This document shows positions 1-8,108 of a stretch of 13,827 nt of DNA, in pieces. This DNA is from CAUJGQ01 sp038325665 (lineage in GTDB: Bacteria > Chloroflexota > Dehalococcoidia > CAUJGQ01): the NCBI GenBank assembly GCA_038325665.1, contig JBBQJF010000112.1, positions 1 to 13,827 on the forward strand. The letters are read 5' to 3'. The position numbers and the translations under genes are program-made. Below the pieces are notes generated by a model. That model was not told where the DNA came from. It saw only the letters and a program-made list of their open reading frames with translations, and searched no databases. The first letter of the stretch is position 1, and every line of letters starts with the position of its first letter.

Positions 1-40
1 CCGGGCGGCGCCCAATGCGAGGCGTCTGAGCCTGCCCTGC

Positions 41-2134
41 TCACAGGCCGCGCGTCTCGAGTCCCGCGAGCGCGTGGTCGAGTTGGCGGCCAAGCTCGGC
101 CGGGTCACTGGTCGGCGCTTGACAGGCGTAGCTCTCGCATACATAGGCGGTGGGGAGGCCGCCACGCGCGTCGCGCGCCTCCATCAGCGGGGACAGTCGC
201 GAGAGGCGCGCGTCGTCGGGTGCGCGGCCGGCAATCACCTTGTTGGGGATATAGCGCCGGTACACCTCATGCAACAGCGCTTGCGTCGCCGGGTCCTCAC
301 GCGGCCCCACCACCGCCACTTCCATCGGTGTGGAGAGATGGAAGTCCAATGCCTGAAGCAACTCACCGAAGGCGGACGGATAACGGGCGAACGACTCGCG
401 CAGCGAACCGAGCACGGTCGCGGCCCGGCGCGTGTAGTCCTCCCGCCCGAGCAGCACCCCAAGCCGCAACAGCACCGAGACAGCAACGGAACTGCCGGCG
501 GGGGTGGCATTGTCGAGCGGATCGCGCGGACGAACGGGCAGACGCGGCCCGCGCGCCGCCTCGGTGGTGTCGTGCGCCGTGTCGTAGAACCCGCCAATCT
601 CGTCGTCCCAAAATAGGGCGATCAGTCGTTCGGCCAGGTCGCGGGCGCTTTCCAGCCACCGCGCGTCAAAGGTCAGCTCGTGGACACCAATCAGGCCGTC
701 GGCAAGGAGGGCGTAGTCTTCGAGGTAGCCGTCGATGCGGGCGGCGCCGTCCTTCCACGAGCGCAGCACCCGGCCATCGCGGAGCATCGCGCCGGTCAGA
801 AACTCGGCATTGCCCACGGCGACCGCGCGATAGTCATCACGGTCCAGTACCGCCGCGGCCTCGGCGATCGCGCGTAGCATCATGCCGTTCCACCCGGCGA
901 GCACCTTGTCGTCGCGGGCCGGATGGACGCGGCTCTCCCGCGCCTCGAACAACATGCGTCTGCTCTCCGCCAGCGAGGCCTGCAACGCCGCGAGGTCGAT
1001 ACCCTGCTCGGCCGCCACGAGCGAGAGTTCGCGCGGGAGGCTGAGGACGTTCGCATGTTCAAAGTTTCCGTGCGCCGTGACGTCGTACGCGGCGTTGAAC
1101 AGTGGGGCGGCAGCGGGACCGACCACCGCCTCGACCTCGGCCGGTGTCCACACGAAGAACTTGCCCTCCTCGCCCTCGCTATCGGCGTCCTGCGTCGAGT
1201 AGAACCCACCGGCCGGGTCGGTCATCTCGCGGATGACATAATCAAGCGTCTCCTCGACGATACGGCGATACTCGGGATTGTCGGTCGCCTGATACGCGTG
1301 GAGGTATACCCGCGCCAGCAGGGCGTTGTCGTACAGCATCTTCTCGAAATGCGGCACCAGCCAGATCGCATCGACGGCGTAGCGGTGAAACCCGCCGCCG
1401 AGGTGGTCGTAGATGCCGCCGTGGGCCATCTTGTCGAGGGTGACCGCGACGATCTGGCGGGCGTTCTCGTCACCGGTACGCGTCCACCAGCGCAGCAGGA
1501 AATCGAGCGTCATCGCGGGTGGGAACTTGGGCGCGCCGCCGAATCCACCGTTCCGCGCGTCGAATGTTTGGGCGAGGGCGCGCGCCGCGTGCTCGAGCAA
1601 TTCCGGCGCGAGGTCACCGGGGGCGCGCACCGCGCCAGCCTCGCGCAGGTGCTCCGTGATCTTGCCGGCCTGCCCTTCGACCGCCGCGCGATCCTCCTGG
1701 TACGCCTTCGCCATGCCGGTGAGTATGCGCGGGAAACCGGGCATTCCCTGCCGGTCCTCCGGCGGAAAATAGGTTCCCCCCCAGAACGGCCGGCCATCGG
1801 GGGTGAGGAACACCGTCATCGGCCAGCCGCCGCGTCCGGTCAGCGCCTGCACGGCGTTCATGTAGACGGCATCGACATCGGGGCGTTCCTCCCGGTCGAC
1901 TTTGATGTTGACGAATCCCTCATTCATCTGCCGCGCGATCTCTAGGTCCTCGAACGACTCGCGCTCCATCACATGGCACCAGTGACAGGCGGAGTAGCCC
2001 ACCGACAGCAGGACCGGCTTGTCCTCGGCGCGCGCCCGTTCGAACGCCTCGTCACCCCAAGGATACCAATCCACGGGGTTATGGGCGTGCTGCAAGAGAT
2101 AAGGGCTGGTCTCCCCTGCCAATCGGTTTGCCAT
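41..2134 (-). CDS. Thioredoxin domain-containing protein, DUF255 / SSP411 (YyaL) family
   Basis: Full-length 697-residue member of the family that includes B. subtilis YyaL and mammalian spermatogenesis-associated protein 20. The N-terminal thioredoxin-like domain (about 1-165) carries the family opening RLAGETSPYLLQHAHNPVDW, a CHWC redox motif at residues 50-53 and a candidate cis-proline at GGWP (P105). The rest (about 180-690) matches the family's alpha/alpha-barrel, with FGGAPKFP near 198-205, HLGGGFHRYAVD near 244-255, PHFEKMLYDN at 261-270 and STQDADSEGEEGKFF near 313-327. The ATG at 2134 is chosen because GGAG lies 6 nt upstream and the conserved N-terminus begins there. There is no signal peptide, so it is probably cytoplasmic. 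The family is widespread, but its biochemical role is unsettled; a thiol redox function is inferred from CxxC only. It lies downstream of the dehydrogenase gene on the same strand, with a 190-nt gap, so it may have its own promoter. Confidence 0.95.
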   Translation of the reverse strand: MANRLAGETSPYLLQHAHNPVDWYPWGDEAFERARAEDKPVLLSVGYSACHWCHVMERESFEDLEIARQMNEGFVNIKVDREERPDVDAVYMNAVQALTGRGGWPMTVFLTPDGRPFWGGTYFPPEDRQGMPGFPRILTGMAKAYQEDRAAVEGQAGKITEHLREAGAVRAPGDLAPELLEHAARALAQTFDARNGGFGGAPKFPPAMTLDFLLRWWTRTGDENARQIVAVTLDKMAHGGIYDHLGGGFHRYAVDAIWLVPHFEKMLYDNALLARVYLHAYQATDNPEYRRIVEETLDYVIREMTDPAGGFYSTQDADSEGEEGKFFVWTPAEVEAVVGPAAAPLFNAAYDVTAHGNFEHANVLSLPRELSLVAAEQGIDLAALQASLAESRRMLFEARESRVHPARDDKVLAGWNGMMLRAIAEAAAVLDRDDYRAVAVGNAEFLTGAMLRDGRVLRSWKDGAARIDGYLEDYALLADGLIGVHELTFDARWLESARDLAERLIALFWDDEIGGFYDTAHDTTEAARGPRLPVRPRDPLDNATPAGSSVAVSVLLRLGVLLGREDYTRRAATVLGSLRESFARYPSAFGELLQALDFHLSTPMEVAVVGPREDPATQALLHEVYRRYIPNKVIAGRAPDDARLSRLSPLMEARDARGGLPTAYVCESYACQAPTSDPAELGRQLDHALAGLETRGL

Positions 2135-2324
2135 GGGTCACTCCAATCCCAACCCGTGGTGATGGGGGCGCGGGTGCAGGCATACGGAGGGGGCGGGGCA
2201 GCGGCGTTGTTGCAGGCGTTGCCGTCCGCGGCGCCCATGAACGGCTCTCTATTGTGCGCGTACGCACCGCGGCCGCACAGTGGCCAATGTTGGTATTGAC
2301 GGCGCCGGACTCAAATCTGGCCAA

Positions 2325-3341
2325 TCAGTAGCCGCGGTCGAGATCGACGATATTGATCAGCGGCTCGCCGGCCAGGTAGCGGCGTAGGTTATCGCACACG
2401 ATTATGGCGGCGCGTGCGGCGTAGCGTTCGCTGCCGGCGGAGAAATGGGGCGTGACGACCACGTTCTCCATCTCCCACAGCGGCGAATCGGCCGGCAGTG
2501 GCTCGCGTTCAAATACATCGAGGCCAGCCCCGGCGATCGTTCCGTCGCGCAGCGCCGTGATCAGCGCCTGTTCATCGACGACCGCGCCACGGGCGACGTT
2601 GATCAGTACCGCGCTCGGCTTCATCAGCGCCAGCTCGGCGGCGCCGATCATGCCACGCGTCTCGGGTGTCAGCGGCATCGCCAGCACGACATAGTCACTC
2701 TCCGCCAGCAGATACGGCAGGTCCGCGGGCGGCAACAACTCGTGGGCGAGGTCGTCACTGCCGCGGCTCGTCACCGAGCGGCGGGTGGCGAGTACGCGCA
2801 TCCCCAGCGCCCGCGCCCGTCGCGCCGTTTCGCCGCCGATCGCGCCCATGCCGACGATCCCACAGCACTTACCCTCGATTTCCTGGGCCTCGAACTGCCG
2901 GTCCCATGTCCGTTCCTGCTGGCGGCGGAACATGCGTGGAAAGCCTTTGGCGAACAGCAGCATTTGACCGATGACGTATTCGGCCATCGGCACTGCCGCC
3001 ACTCCCGACGCGTTGGTCAGCGTCAGGTGACGGTAGTCATCCACGTCCATGCGGTCGACGCCGGCGCTGACGCTCTGGATCCAGCGCAGCTTGACGGCCC
3101 GTTCCAGCGCTACCTTCGGCAGCCGCGGCCAGCCGATCACGACCTCGGCGCTCTCCAGGTAATCACTGACCTGGCCCTCGATCACCGCCGTGAACTCGGG
3201 ATCGTTCGGCGCGTCACCACGCAGCCACCGCCGGAGTTCGCGCGGCGCCTCGCGGACGCGCAGGCGTGGATCCACGGCCCGCATCGGCTCCACGAACCCT
3301 TCCCCGAACGGCACGCTCACGAGTACATCCACAGTTGTCAC
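2325..3341 (-). CDS. D-isomer-specific 2-hydroxyacid dehydrogenase (NAD-dependent)
   Basis: A 338-residue member of the D-2-hydroxyacid dehydrogenase family, which interconverts 2-keto acids and D-2-hydroxy acids with NAD(P)H. The Rossmann dinucleotide motif GMGAIG is at residues 164-169. The catalytic triad can be read as Arg251 in NVARGAVVDE, Glu280 in DVFEREPLP and His299 in TPHFSAGS. The N-terminal half contains the family signature WIQSVSAGVDRMD. I take GTG at 3341 as the start because GAGGGG lies 6 nt upstream; another GTG in frame at 3380 would add 13 residues (AADGAYYAEGLT region) without a comparable ribosome binding site. The substrate cannot be assigned: glyoxylate/hydroxypyruvate reductase-like and phosphoglycerate dehydrogenase-like members share these motifs. 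It lacks a C-terminal ACT domain, which argues against the regulated SerA form. Confidence 0.93.
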   Translation of the reverse strand: MTTVDVLVSVPFGEGFVEPMRAVDPRLRVREAPRELRRWLRGDAPNDPEFTAVIEGQVSDYLESAEVVIGWPRLPKVALERAVKLRWIQSVSAGVDRMDVDDYRHLTLTNASGVAAVPMAEYVIGQMLLFAKGFPRMFRRQQERTWDRQFEAQEIEGKCCGIVGMGAIGGETARRARALGMRVLATRRSVTSRGSDDLAHELLPPADLPYLLAESDYVVLAMPLTPETRGMIGAAELALMKPSAVLINVARGAVVDEQALITALRDGTIAGAGLDVFEREPLPADSPLWEMENVVVTPHFSAGSERYAARAAIIVCDNLRRYLAGEPLINIVDLDRGY

Positions 3342-3358
3342 GGTCAACCCCTCGGCGT

Positions 3359-3364
3359 AGTATG
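3359..3364 (-). promoter_or_regulatory. Possible -10 box for the 2-hydroxyacid dehydrogenase gene
   Basis: CATACT on the minus strand, about 17 nt upstream of the chosen GTG start at 3341. It stands out in GC-rich surroundings and resembles TATAAT at 4 of 6 positions. No convincing -35 is seen at the right distance. Transcription from it would give a leader of roughly 10-12 nt that just includes the GAGGGG ribosome binding site. Confidence 0.25.
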
Positions 3365-3540
3365 CTCCATCCGCTGCCACAGAGCCTACCCGATCTTCGG
3401 CTCCGGTGTGTCATGCGCGATAAGGCACGCACTATGACGCGCGGGTGGCGCCGTGGGTAAGACATCGGACATGACGACCGTGCCGCCCCGTGACGTGGGC
3501 GCCGGCCGCGGCCACTGACCCTTCTAGCCGCCCGCGCCCC

Positions 3541-3546
3541 TACAAT
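3541..3546 (+). promoter_or_regulatory. Possible -10 box for the seven-TM protein gene
   Basis: TACAAT matches TATAAT at 5 of 6 positions and lies 48 nt upstream of the GTG start at 3595, in an otherwise GC-rich stretch. A good -35 at 16-18 nt upstream is not visible, so this rests on the -10 alone. It would be divergent from the dehydrogenase promoter in the 253-nt space between the two genes. Confidence 0.35.
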
Positions 3547-3594
3547 AGAGGCGCGAGAGGCGCGGCCATCGACGCGGGAGGAGGAGGACCGGAC

Positions 3595-4359
3595 GTGGAT
3601 AAAACCGTGTCGCTGCTGGCGGCGGTGGTCACGTACTGCTTCGCCGCCGCGGTGTTCGATCAGTACCTCCATCGGCGGCGGCTGTATCAACTCGCGTGGT
3701 GTGTCTCGCTGCTGGCCTTTGCCGTGGCGTTCACCGCGCAGGCGGTCGCCTCGTTCGGTCAATGGACGCCACCGCTGTTTCGGGCGTGGTACGGCTTCGG
3801 CGCGCTGAACGCGGTGCCGCTACTGGGCATGGGCACGGTGTATCTGCTATGCCCGCGCTGGGCGAAGATCCTGGGCACGGTCATCGCGGTCGAGCTGTTG
3901 TTTTGGGGCTTCGCGCGCATCTACGGCGTGCCGCTCAATCCGGCGGCGCTCACACCACTGCCGGGAGTGACGCACCCCGATACGCAGGCGATACTTCCCC
4001 CGGACATCCGCGCCACAGCCGTCGTGCTCAATTCGCTCGGCACTCTGGTGCTGTTCGTGGGCGCGGCGTACAGCGCCGTGACCTTCCGACGGCGGCGAAC
4101 CGCGCCCCATCGGGTCACCTCGAACGTGCTGATTGCCCTCGGCGCCGTGATCGCGGGCGCGGCCGGCGGCCTGGAGAAGTTCGGCCAGCCGAGCCTGCTG
4201 TTCCTGGGAAACTTGCTTGGGATCGCGGTGCTGTTCGCCGGCTTCCTGCGGAGCGGTGAGCGAATGGACGCCGCCCATCTCCCGGTGGTGCGTCATCTGG
4301 TCCGGACGCGGGGAACGCGGCGCGAGTCGCCCGGCATAGGCGCCAATCGGTCGGCGTAG
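3595..4359 (+). CDS. Uncharacterised integral membrane protein with seven predicted TM segments
   Basis: I do not recognise a named family. The 254-residue product is strongly hydrophobic, with seven likely membrane helices at about residues 5-24, 33-53, 66-85, 91-110, 141-163, 176-195 and 199-218. A 30-residue proline-rich loop (111-139) separates helices 4 and 5. Arg/His-rich stretches occur after helix 1 (HRRRLYQ) and helix 5 (RRRRTAPHR), and the C-terminal tail (about 219-254) is basic and polar. The start is GTG at 3595, preceded at 7 nt by a purine run GGGAGGAGGAGGA; the open frame continues upstream to 3490, but that part (PSSRPRPYNRGARG) is not membrane-like and lacks a ribosome binding site. 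It is convergent with the phosphoesterase gene. A sensor or small-molecule membrane role is possible, but nothing in the sequence decides it. I see no kinase, cyclase or transporter signature. Confidence 0.85.
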   Translation: MDKTVSLLAAVVTYCFAAAVFDQYLHRRRLYQLAWCVSLLAFAVAFTAQAVASFGQWTPPLFRAWYGFGALNAVPLLGMGTVYLLCPRWAKILGTVIAVELLFWGFARIYGVPLNPAALTPLPGVTHPDTQAILPPDIRATAVVLNSLGTLVLFVGAAYSAVTFRRRRTAPHRVTSNVLIALGAVIAGAAGGLEKFGQPSLLFLGNLLGIAVLFAGFLRSGERMDAAHLPVVRHLVRTRGTRRESPGIGANRSA

Positions 4360-4404
4360 CACCGCCGTCGCCTCGACAGCCGCGACCAGGGCGACTCGCC
4401 GGTG
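4360..4404. terminator. Possible bidirectional hairpin between convergent genes
   Basis: The 53-nt gap between the convergent membrane-protein and phosphoesterase genes contains two nested arm pairs: CACCG (4360-4364) with CGGTG (4400-4404), and GTCGCC (4367-4372) with GGCGAC (4390-4395). There is no T-tract on either strand, so it is at best a weak or factor-assisted terminator. Confidence 0.25.
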
Positions 4405-4412
4405 ACGCACGC

Positions 4413-5150
4413 TCATTTGCCGAAGGTGAGCCGCCGGATCAGCCGCTCCGGCAGGCCGGCCCGCGCCATCGCCTCTTGCGTCCGTTCGATATCGTATGGC
4501 ACCCGGTAAAGTGAAACCGTGCGCTCACTCGTGTCGTAGATGGCGTAGGCCGAGCGCGGATCGCCATCGCGCGGTTGCCCGACGCCGCCAGGATTGACGA
4601 TCAGACGCCGCTCGCCCAATTTGAGCACGTCGCCGTCAGAGAGGGGAAACGTGATCGGGTAGCGGCGACCCGGCACTTCCTCGAACACCATCGGCACATG
4701 GGTATGACCGACGAAGCTGTAGGGCGTGGTCTGCAACTCGAACTGCACGTTGGCGACATCGGAGGAGAAAATGTACTCCCATACCGGCCGGCGCAGACTG
4801 CCGTGTACCAGCGTGATCTCGTCCAGCACGAGCGTCTCCGGCAGCGAGCGCAAAAACTCGGCCTCGTCGAGTGTCAACTGCTCGGCAGTCCAGGCGTTCG
4901 CGGCGGCGGCCTCGGGGTTGAACTCGCGCGTGTCCATACCGCCCACCGCCGCGAGGTCATGATTGCCGATCACGGCGCGGAGAGTATAGTCTTTCAGCCG
5001 CGCCAGACATGCCCCCGGTTGCGGACCATACCCGACGAGATCACCGAGCACCCACACCTGCTCCAGCGCATCACGCTCCTCGGCATGGGCCAGCACGGCA
5101 TCCAGTGCGTCAATATTGGCATGAACATCGGTGAGAACGGCAATGCGCAC
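4413..5150 (-). CDS. Calcineurin-like metallophosphoesterase (YfcE/MJ0936-type)
   Basis: A 245-residue phosphoesterase with the full set of metal-binding blocks of the calcineurin-like superfamily: D8 and H10 in TDVHAN, D38 in LGDLVGYGP, N63-H64 in GNHD, H116 in LVHGS, and H149/H151 in GHTH. Two metal ions bound by these residues would support phosphodiester or phosphomonoester hydrolysis; the substrate is unknown. The length and the GDLVGYGP and NPGGVGQPRDGD blocks are typical of the YfcE-like group. The start is GTG at 5150, four bases after GGGGAG, and it gives the expected beta-strand VRIAVLTD at the N-terminus. The frame stays open upstream to 5312, but that extension is low-complexity and unlike the family. 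No signal peptide, so it is probably cytoplasmic. Confidence 0.93.
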   Translation of the reverse strand: MRIAVLTDVHANIDALDAVLAHAEERDALEQVWVLGDLVGYGPQPGACLARLKDYTLRAVIGNHDLAAVGGMDTREFNPEAAAANAWTAEQLTLDEAEFLRSLPETLVLDEITLVHGSLRRPVWEYIFSSDVANVQFELQTTPYSFVGHTHVPMVFEEVPGRRYPITFPLSDGDVLKLGERRLIVNPGGVGQPRDGDPRSAYAIYDTSERTVSLYRVPYDIERTQEAMARAGLPERLIRRLTFGK

Positions 5151-5194
5151 GAGGCTCCCCGGTGCGAAAGTCTGGCCACGTCGGACACTCGTCG

Positions 5195-5200
5195 AGTATA
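5195..5200 (-). promoter_or_regulatory. Possible -10 box for the phosphoesterase gene
   Basis: TATACT on the minus strand, 5 of 6 to the sigma-70 -10 consensus, about 45 nt upstream of the GTG start at 5150. This spacing gives a leader of roughly 35 nt that includes GGGGAG. The -35 position is not clearly recognisable. Confidence 0.4.
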
Positions 5201-5219
5201 CGCCAGTGTGCGCGTGACG

Positions 5220-5250
5220 CGGACCATGGAGCGCTGTCGCTGCTGGTCCG
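5220..5250. repeat. Nested inverted repeat in the divergent promoter region
   Basis: CGGACCA (5220-5226) is a perfect inverted repeat of TGGTCCG (5244-5250). Inside it AGCG (5230-5233) pairs with CGCT (5238-5241) around a CTGT loop. It sits between the two oppositely oriented TATACT boxes, just upstream of the phosphoesterase -10. It may be an operator or a cruciform-forming element; function is unknown. Confidence 0.45.
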
Positions 5251-5374
5251 GCCGGTTCGTTGCATGCGAACGACCCACGCGATGCGCGCCGCCCGTCGCG
5301 GAGTGCCGGCACCGCTCGATCCCGAGATCACATGCCGGAGCATCGCCGCCAACGCGACGCCGCGCGGCGACCGC

Positions 5375-5380
5375 TATACT
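5375..5380 (+). promoter_or_regulatory. Possible -10 box for the polysaccharide cluster
   Basis: TATACT (5 of 6 to TATAAT) ends 9 nt before the ATG at 5390. Transcription from it would begin within a few bases of the start codon, giving an almost leaderless mRNA. No good -35 is seen 16-18 nt upstream. It is the only AT-rich hexamer of this quality near the cluster start. Confidence 0.35.
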
Positions 5381-5389
5381 CAAGGCGAT

Positions 5390-8080
5390 ATGTATCACAC
5401 GAGCACCTCCGCGGGCGCGGTCACGATCACGGCGGCAGGACGCTCCGAGGGGGTGCCCTCCCCTGACGTACCCTCGTACCCGCGACCGATGGTGCGCGGG
5501 CTGGTCGCCACCGCGCTGACCGCGACCCTGCTCGGTTATGCGGCGCTGACACCAATCGCCCCATTCGCCCGCAACGCGTACGAGAATGACGTGCGCCGCC
5601 ATATCGTGTTCGGCGGTGCAATCGCGGCGTACGCAATCTTCCTCCTCGCCACGCGCCGGCGGCCGTGGCCGACAATCCTCGATTGGCCGCTGGCGGCGGT
5701 ATTGCTGGCGATGGCCGCGGCGGTGACGCGCTCGCTCGACCCGCGTGTCAGCGCCGAGTGGGTGATCATCGTGCTACCCGTGCTGCCGCTTTTCTACCTG
5801 TTCGCCGATCCGCGACTGATCGATGCCGCCGCGATCCGGCGGGCGGCGCTCATCTCGGGCGGCGTCGTCGCCGCGTTCGCGCTCGCGTCGGTGTGGCGAC
5901 AGTGGGCCGGTTGGGTCGCACTGGCGCGGGCGGTCGATGGCGAACTCGGCCTCCGCAACTTCATCCCACCGGCGGTCCCGCGCGTCGAGGGCGTGGGCAG
6001 CCATCCCAACGTGGCGGCCGGGGTGCTGGCAGTGATCGCGCCGCTGTATCTGGTCGCCGTGCGGCGCGCTCCGGCGGACGCGACCGCCGCTGGCGACCAG
6101 GGTGGGGCGCGGTGGGTGGCCCGTGCCAGCCGGAGCGCTGCCGCGGCCGGCTTCGCGCTGGCACTGGTCGCGCTGTTCTTCACCCTGTCCCGTGCCGCGT
6201 GGGCCGGGGCCGCTGCCGGGATAGCGGTCACATCGCTCGGGTTGACGTTTGCCCACGCGCGGGCGCCGCGTTGGTGGCGGCGATGGGTGATCGGAGGGCT
6301 GGCCGCGGGCCTGCTGCTCGTGGCTGGTGTGACGGTGCTTGGCCGCGCCCGTCCGGACTGGCTGTTTCGTGATTCGCTCAACCCTCGCGCCGATATGCGC
6401 CGCGTGGGCCTGGAGATCGTGCGCGAGCATCCCGTCACGGGAGCCGGACCGGGGATGTATGTGTCGCTGTACGCGCGACACGACGGTGTTCACCCGTTCG
6501 CAGCCGTCCATAGCCACAACACCACCGTTCAGATTGCTGCCGACCATGGGCTAGCCGGTCTCGGCGCCGCCGCGCTCCTGCTGACCACGGTCGTGGCCAT
6601 GCTGGCGCGGCGATACACCCGCGGCGACTGGCGGGCGCGGCATCAGACTGCGGCAACCGCCGGCGGCCTTGTCGCATTCCTGGTACATGGCCTCGCCGAT
6701 TCGCCGCACTTGTTCCCAGAGATCCTGCTACTGCTGGCAGCGCTCACGGCCCTCGCTATCCGGGAGTCGGGCGAGCCGTCCGCGCGGGCCGTCGAGCTCG
6801 ATGCAGCCGCGACCACGCGACCGACATCGATGCCGCCGCCGGCCGGCTCATCCACTCGGGCGCCGGGGCGCCGGCGAGCGTCCGTCAGCCTGAGCAGGCT
6901 TGTCTCCCGAGCGCGGCCGCTGCCTGTTGGCGCCGTGCTGGTCGCGGGCCTGCTGTTGCTGCCGGTGTGGGCGCTGATAGACCGCGCGGCGGCGGCGCAC
7001 GATCGCGGTGTACGTCTGGCGGCGACGGAGCGGTGGGACGGCGCCGTGTCAGCGGCCGAGCGTTCCTCGTCGCGCGATCCCCGGTTCGCCGCCTACCACC
7101 TCCAACTCGGCGCGGCGCGGGCAGCGCGCTATCGCGCCGCGGGTAATCCCGCCGACCGCGACGCCGCGATCCTCGCGTACTCGCGCGGTCTGGCGCTCAA
7201 CGACGCGAACGCGGCGGCCTACGCCGATCTCGCCGCGCTGATGCTTGATGCCGGTGATAGATCCGGCGCGCGGCGGGCGATGGAGGCGCTACGGTCGCTC
7301 GCGGGCCGCGACCAACTGCTGCTACTCGCCTATGCCGTGCTGGTGCAGCGGGCCGGCGACCCGGCCGAGGCCGTGGACACCTATGCCGGTTTGCTCGCCC
7401 TCCAACCGGCGCTGGCCCTGACCTCGTTCTGGATGGACGACGACTTCCGGCGGGGGGCCTACGATGCTATCGTGGACCGGTCGCTGGCGCGTGCTGAAGA
7501 GATCACCGGACCGGGCAACGCGGAGGGTTTGCGCGACGCGATCCGGCTTCTGACCGGGCGCGGCACGCCGGATGAGGCGCGACTTCGCGCATCGCTGGCG
7601 GCAATGCCCGCTGATGCGACTCTCGCGGTAGCGCTCGGTCGGCTGCTGATCGCGGAGCGGAGGTCCGAGGCGGGAACGCTTCTGCGCGACGCGGTGGCGC
7701 GGCGTGGCGACTCCCCCGATGCGCGCTCCGCTCTCGGTGACTGGTACGCTGCCGAGGGCGATGTCACGCGGGCGCGACGTGAGTGGCTGCGTGCGTCATA
7801 CCTGGGTGATGTGGCGGCGGGGGATGCGCTGGGCCGCTCGTTCACGCCCCGCCGGCCGCCGCCCGCCGTGATCGCGTGGCAGCGCCGGCTGGTCGATGGC
7901 GTGTGGTTCAGCCGGTTCTACCTGCCGCTCCAGGCGTTTCGGTTCACGTTCCTTCGCCACGAACCGGTACCGATCATCGGTCCAGGGGACTGGCTCGACG
8001 CCCTACCCCGCGACCTGGACGTGTGGCAGGCAAACCTGGACCGGTGGCAGCAGCAGCCGGCCGGGGTCAGTGATCGGTAG
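5390..8080 (+). CDS. O-antigen ligase / Wzy-type polymerase fused to a TPR-like C-terminal region
   Basis: Large 896-residue membrane protein. Residues about 35-455 hold many hydrophobic segments and the hallmarks of the O-antigen ligase family (Wzy_C): GSHPNVAAG near 203-211, TLSRAAWAG at 265-273, a periplasmic-type loop with REHPVTGAGPGMY (345-357) and SHNTTVQIAADHGLAG (375-390), with H376 the likely conserved loop histidine. A basic linker (about 460-510) leads to a last membrane helix (about 512-530). The remaining 365 residues are soluble, Ala/Arg-rich and TPR-like, for example ILAYSRGLALNDANAAAYADLAALMLDAGD. Such enzymes polymerise glycan repeat units or ligate glycans to lipid or protein on the outer face of the membrane. 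ATG 5390 is chosen because it precedes the first membrane helix and follows TATACT closely; AAGG lies 4 nt upstream. M34 (5489) is an alternative. The next gene, rmlA, follows 28 nt later. Confidence 0.88.
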   Translation: MYHTSTSAGAVTITAAGRSEGVPSPDVPSYPRPMVRGLVATALTATLLGYAALTPIAPFARNAYENDVRRHIVFGGAIAAYAIFLLATRRRPWPTILDWPLAAVLLAMAAAVTRSLDPRVSAEWVIIVLPVLPLFYLFADPRLIDAAAIRRAALISGGVVAAFALASVWRQWAGWVALARAVDGELGLRNFIPPAVPRVEGVGSHPNVAAGVLAVIAPLYLVAVRRAPADATAAGDQGGARWVARASRSAAAAGFALALVALFFTLSRAAWAGAAAGIAVTSLGLTFAHARAPRWWRRWVIGGLAAGLLLVAGVTVLGRARPDWLFRDSLNPRADMRRVGLEIVREHPVTGAGPGMYVSLYARHDGVHPFAAVHSHNTTVQIAADHGLAGLGAAALLLTTVVAMLARRYTRGDWRARHQTAATAGGLVAFLVHGLADSPHLFPEILLLLAALTALAIRESGEPSARAVELDAAATTRPTSMPPPAGSSTRAPGRRRASVSLSRLVSRARPLPVGAVLVAGLLLLPVWALIDRAAAAHDRGVRLAATERWDGAVSAAERSSSRDPRFAAYHLQLGAARAARYRAAGNPADRDAAILAYSRGLALNDANAAAYADLAALMLDAGDRSGARRAMEALRSLAGRDQLLLLAYAVLVQRAGDPAEAVDTYAGLLALQPALALTSFWMDDDFRRGAYDAIVDRSLARAEEITGPGNAEGLRDAIRLLTGRGTPDEARLRASLAAMPADATLAVALGRLLIAERRSEAGTLLRDAVARRGDSPDARSALGDWYAAEGDVTRARREWLRASYLGDVAAGDALGRSFTPRRPPPAVIAWQRRLVDGVWFSRFYLPLQAFRFTFLRHEPVPIIGPGDWLDALPRDLDVWQANLDRWQQQPAGVSDR

Positions 8081-8108
8081 GCGGCGGCGGATACACGGAA
8101 GGTATGGA

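Noticed and set aside
74..616. Plus-strand 180-codon open frame opposite the thioredoxin-domain gene
   Set aside because: It is antisense to a fully convincing gene, has no ribosome binding site or recognisable domain, and long antisense frames are expected in GC-rich coding DNA.
923..1945. 340-codon plus-strand open frame
   Set aside because: It is fully antisense to the DUF255 gene, and its composition mirrors that gene's codon pattern; no family features.
2281..2325. 8-bp direct repeat TGGCCAAT at 2281-2288 and 2318-2325
   Set aside because: Too short to support an insertion or attachment site; no transposase or inverted ends nearby.
2445..3437. 330-codon plus-strand open frame
   Set aside because: Antisense to the dehydrogenase, whose catalytic triad and NAD motif are intact; the plus frame is His/Arg/Gln-rich and featureless.
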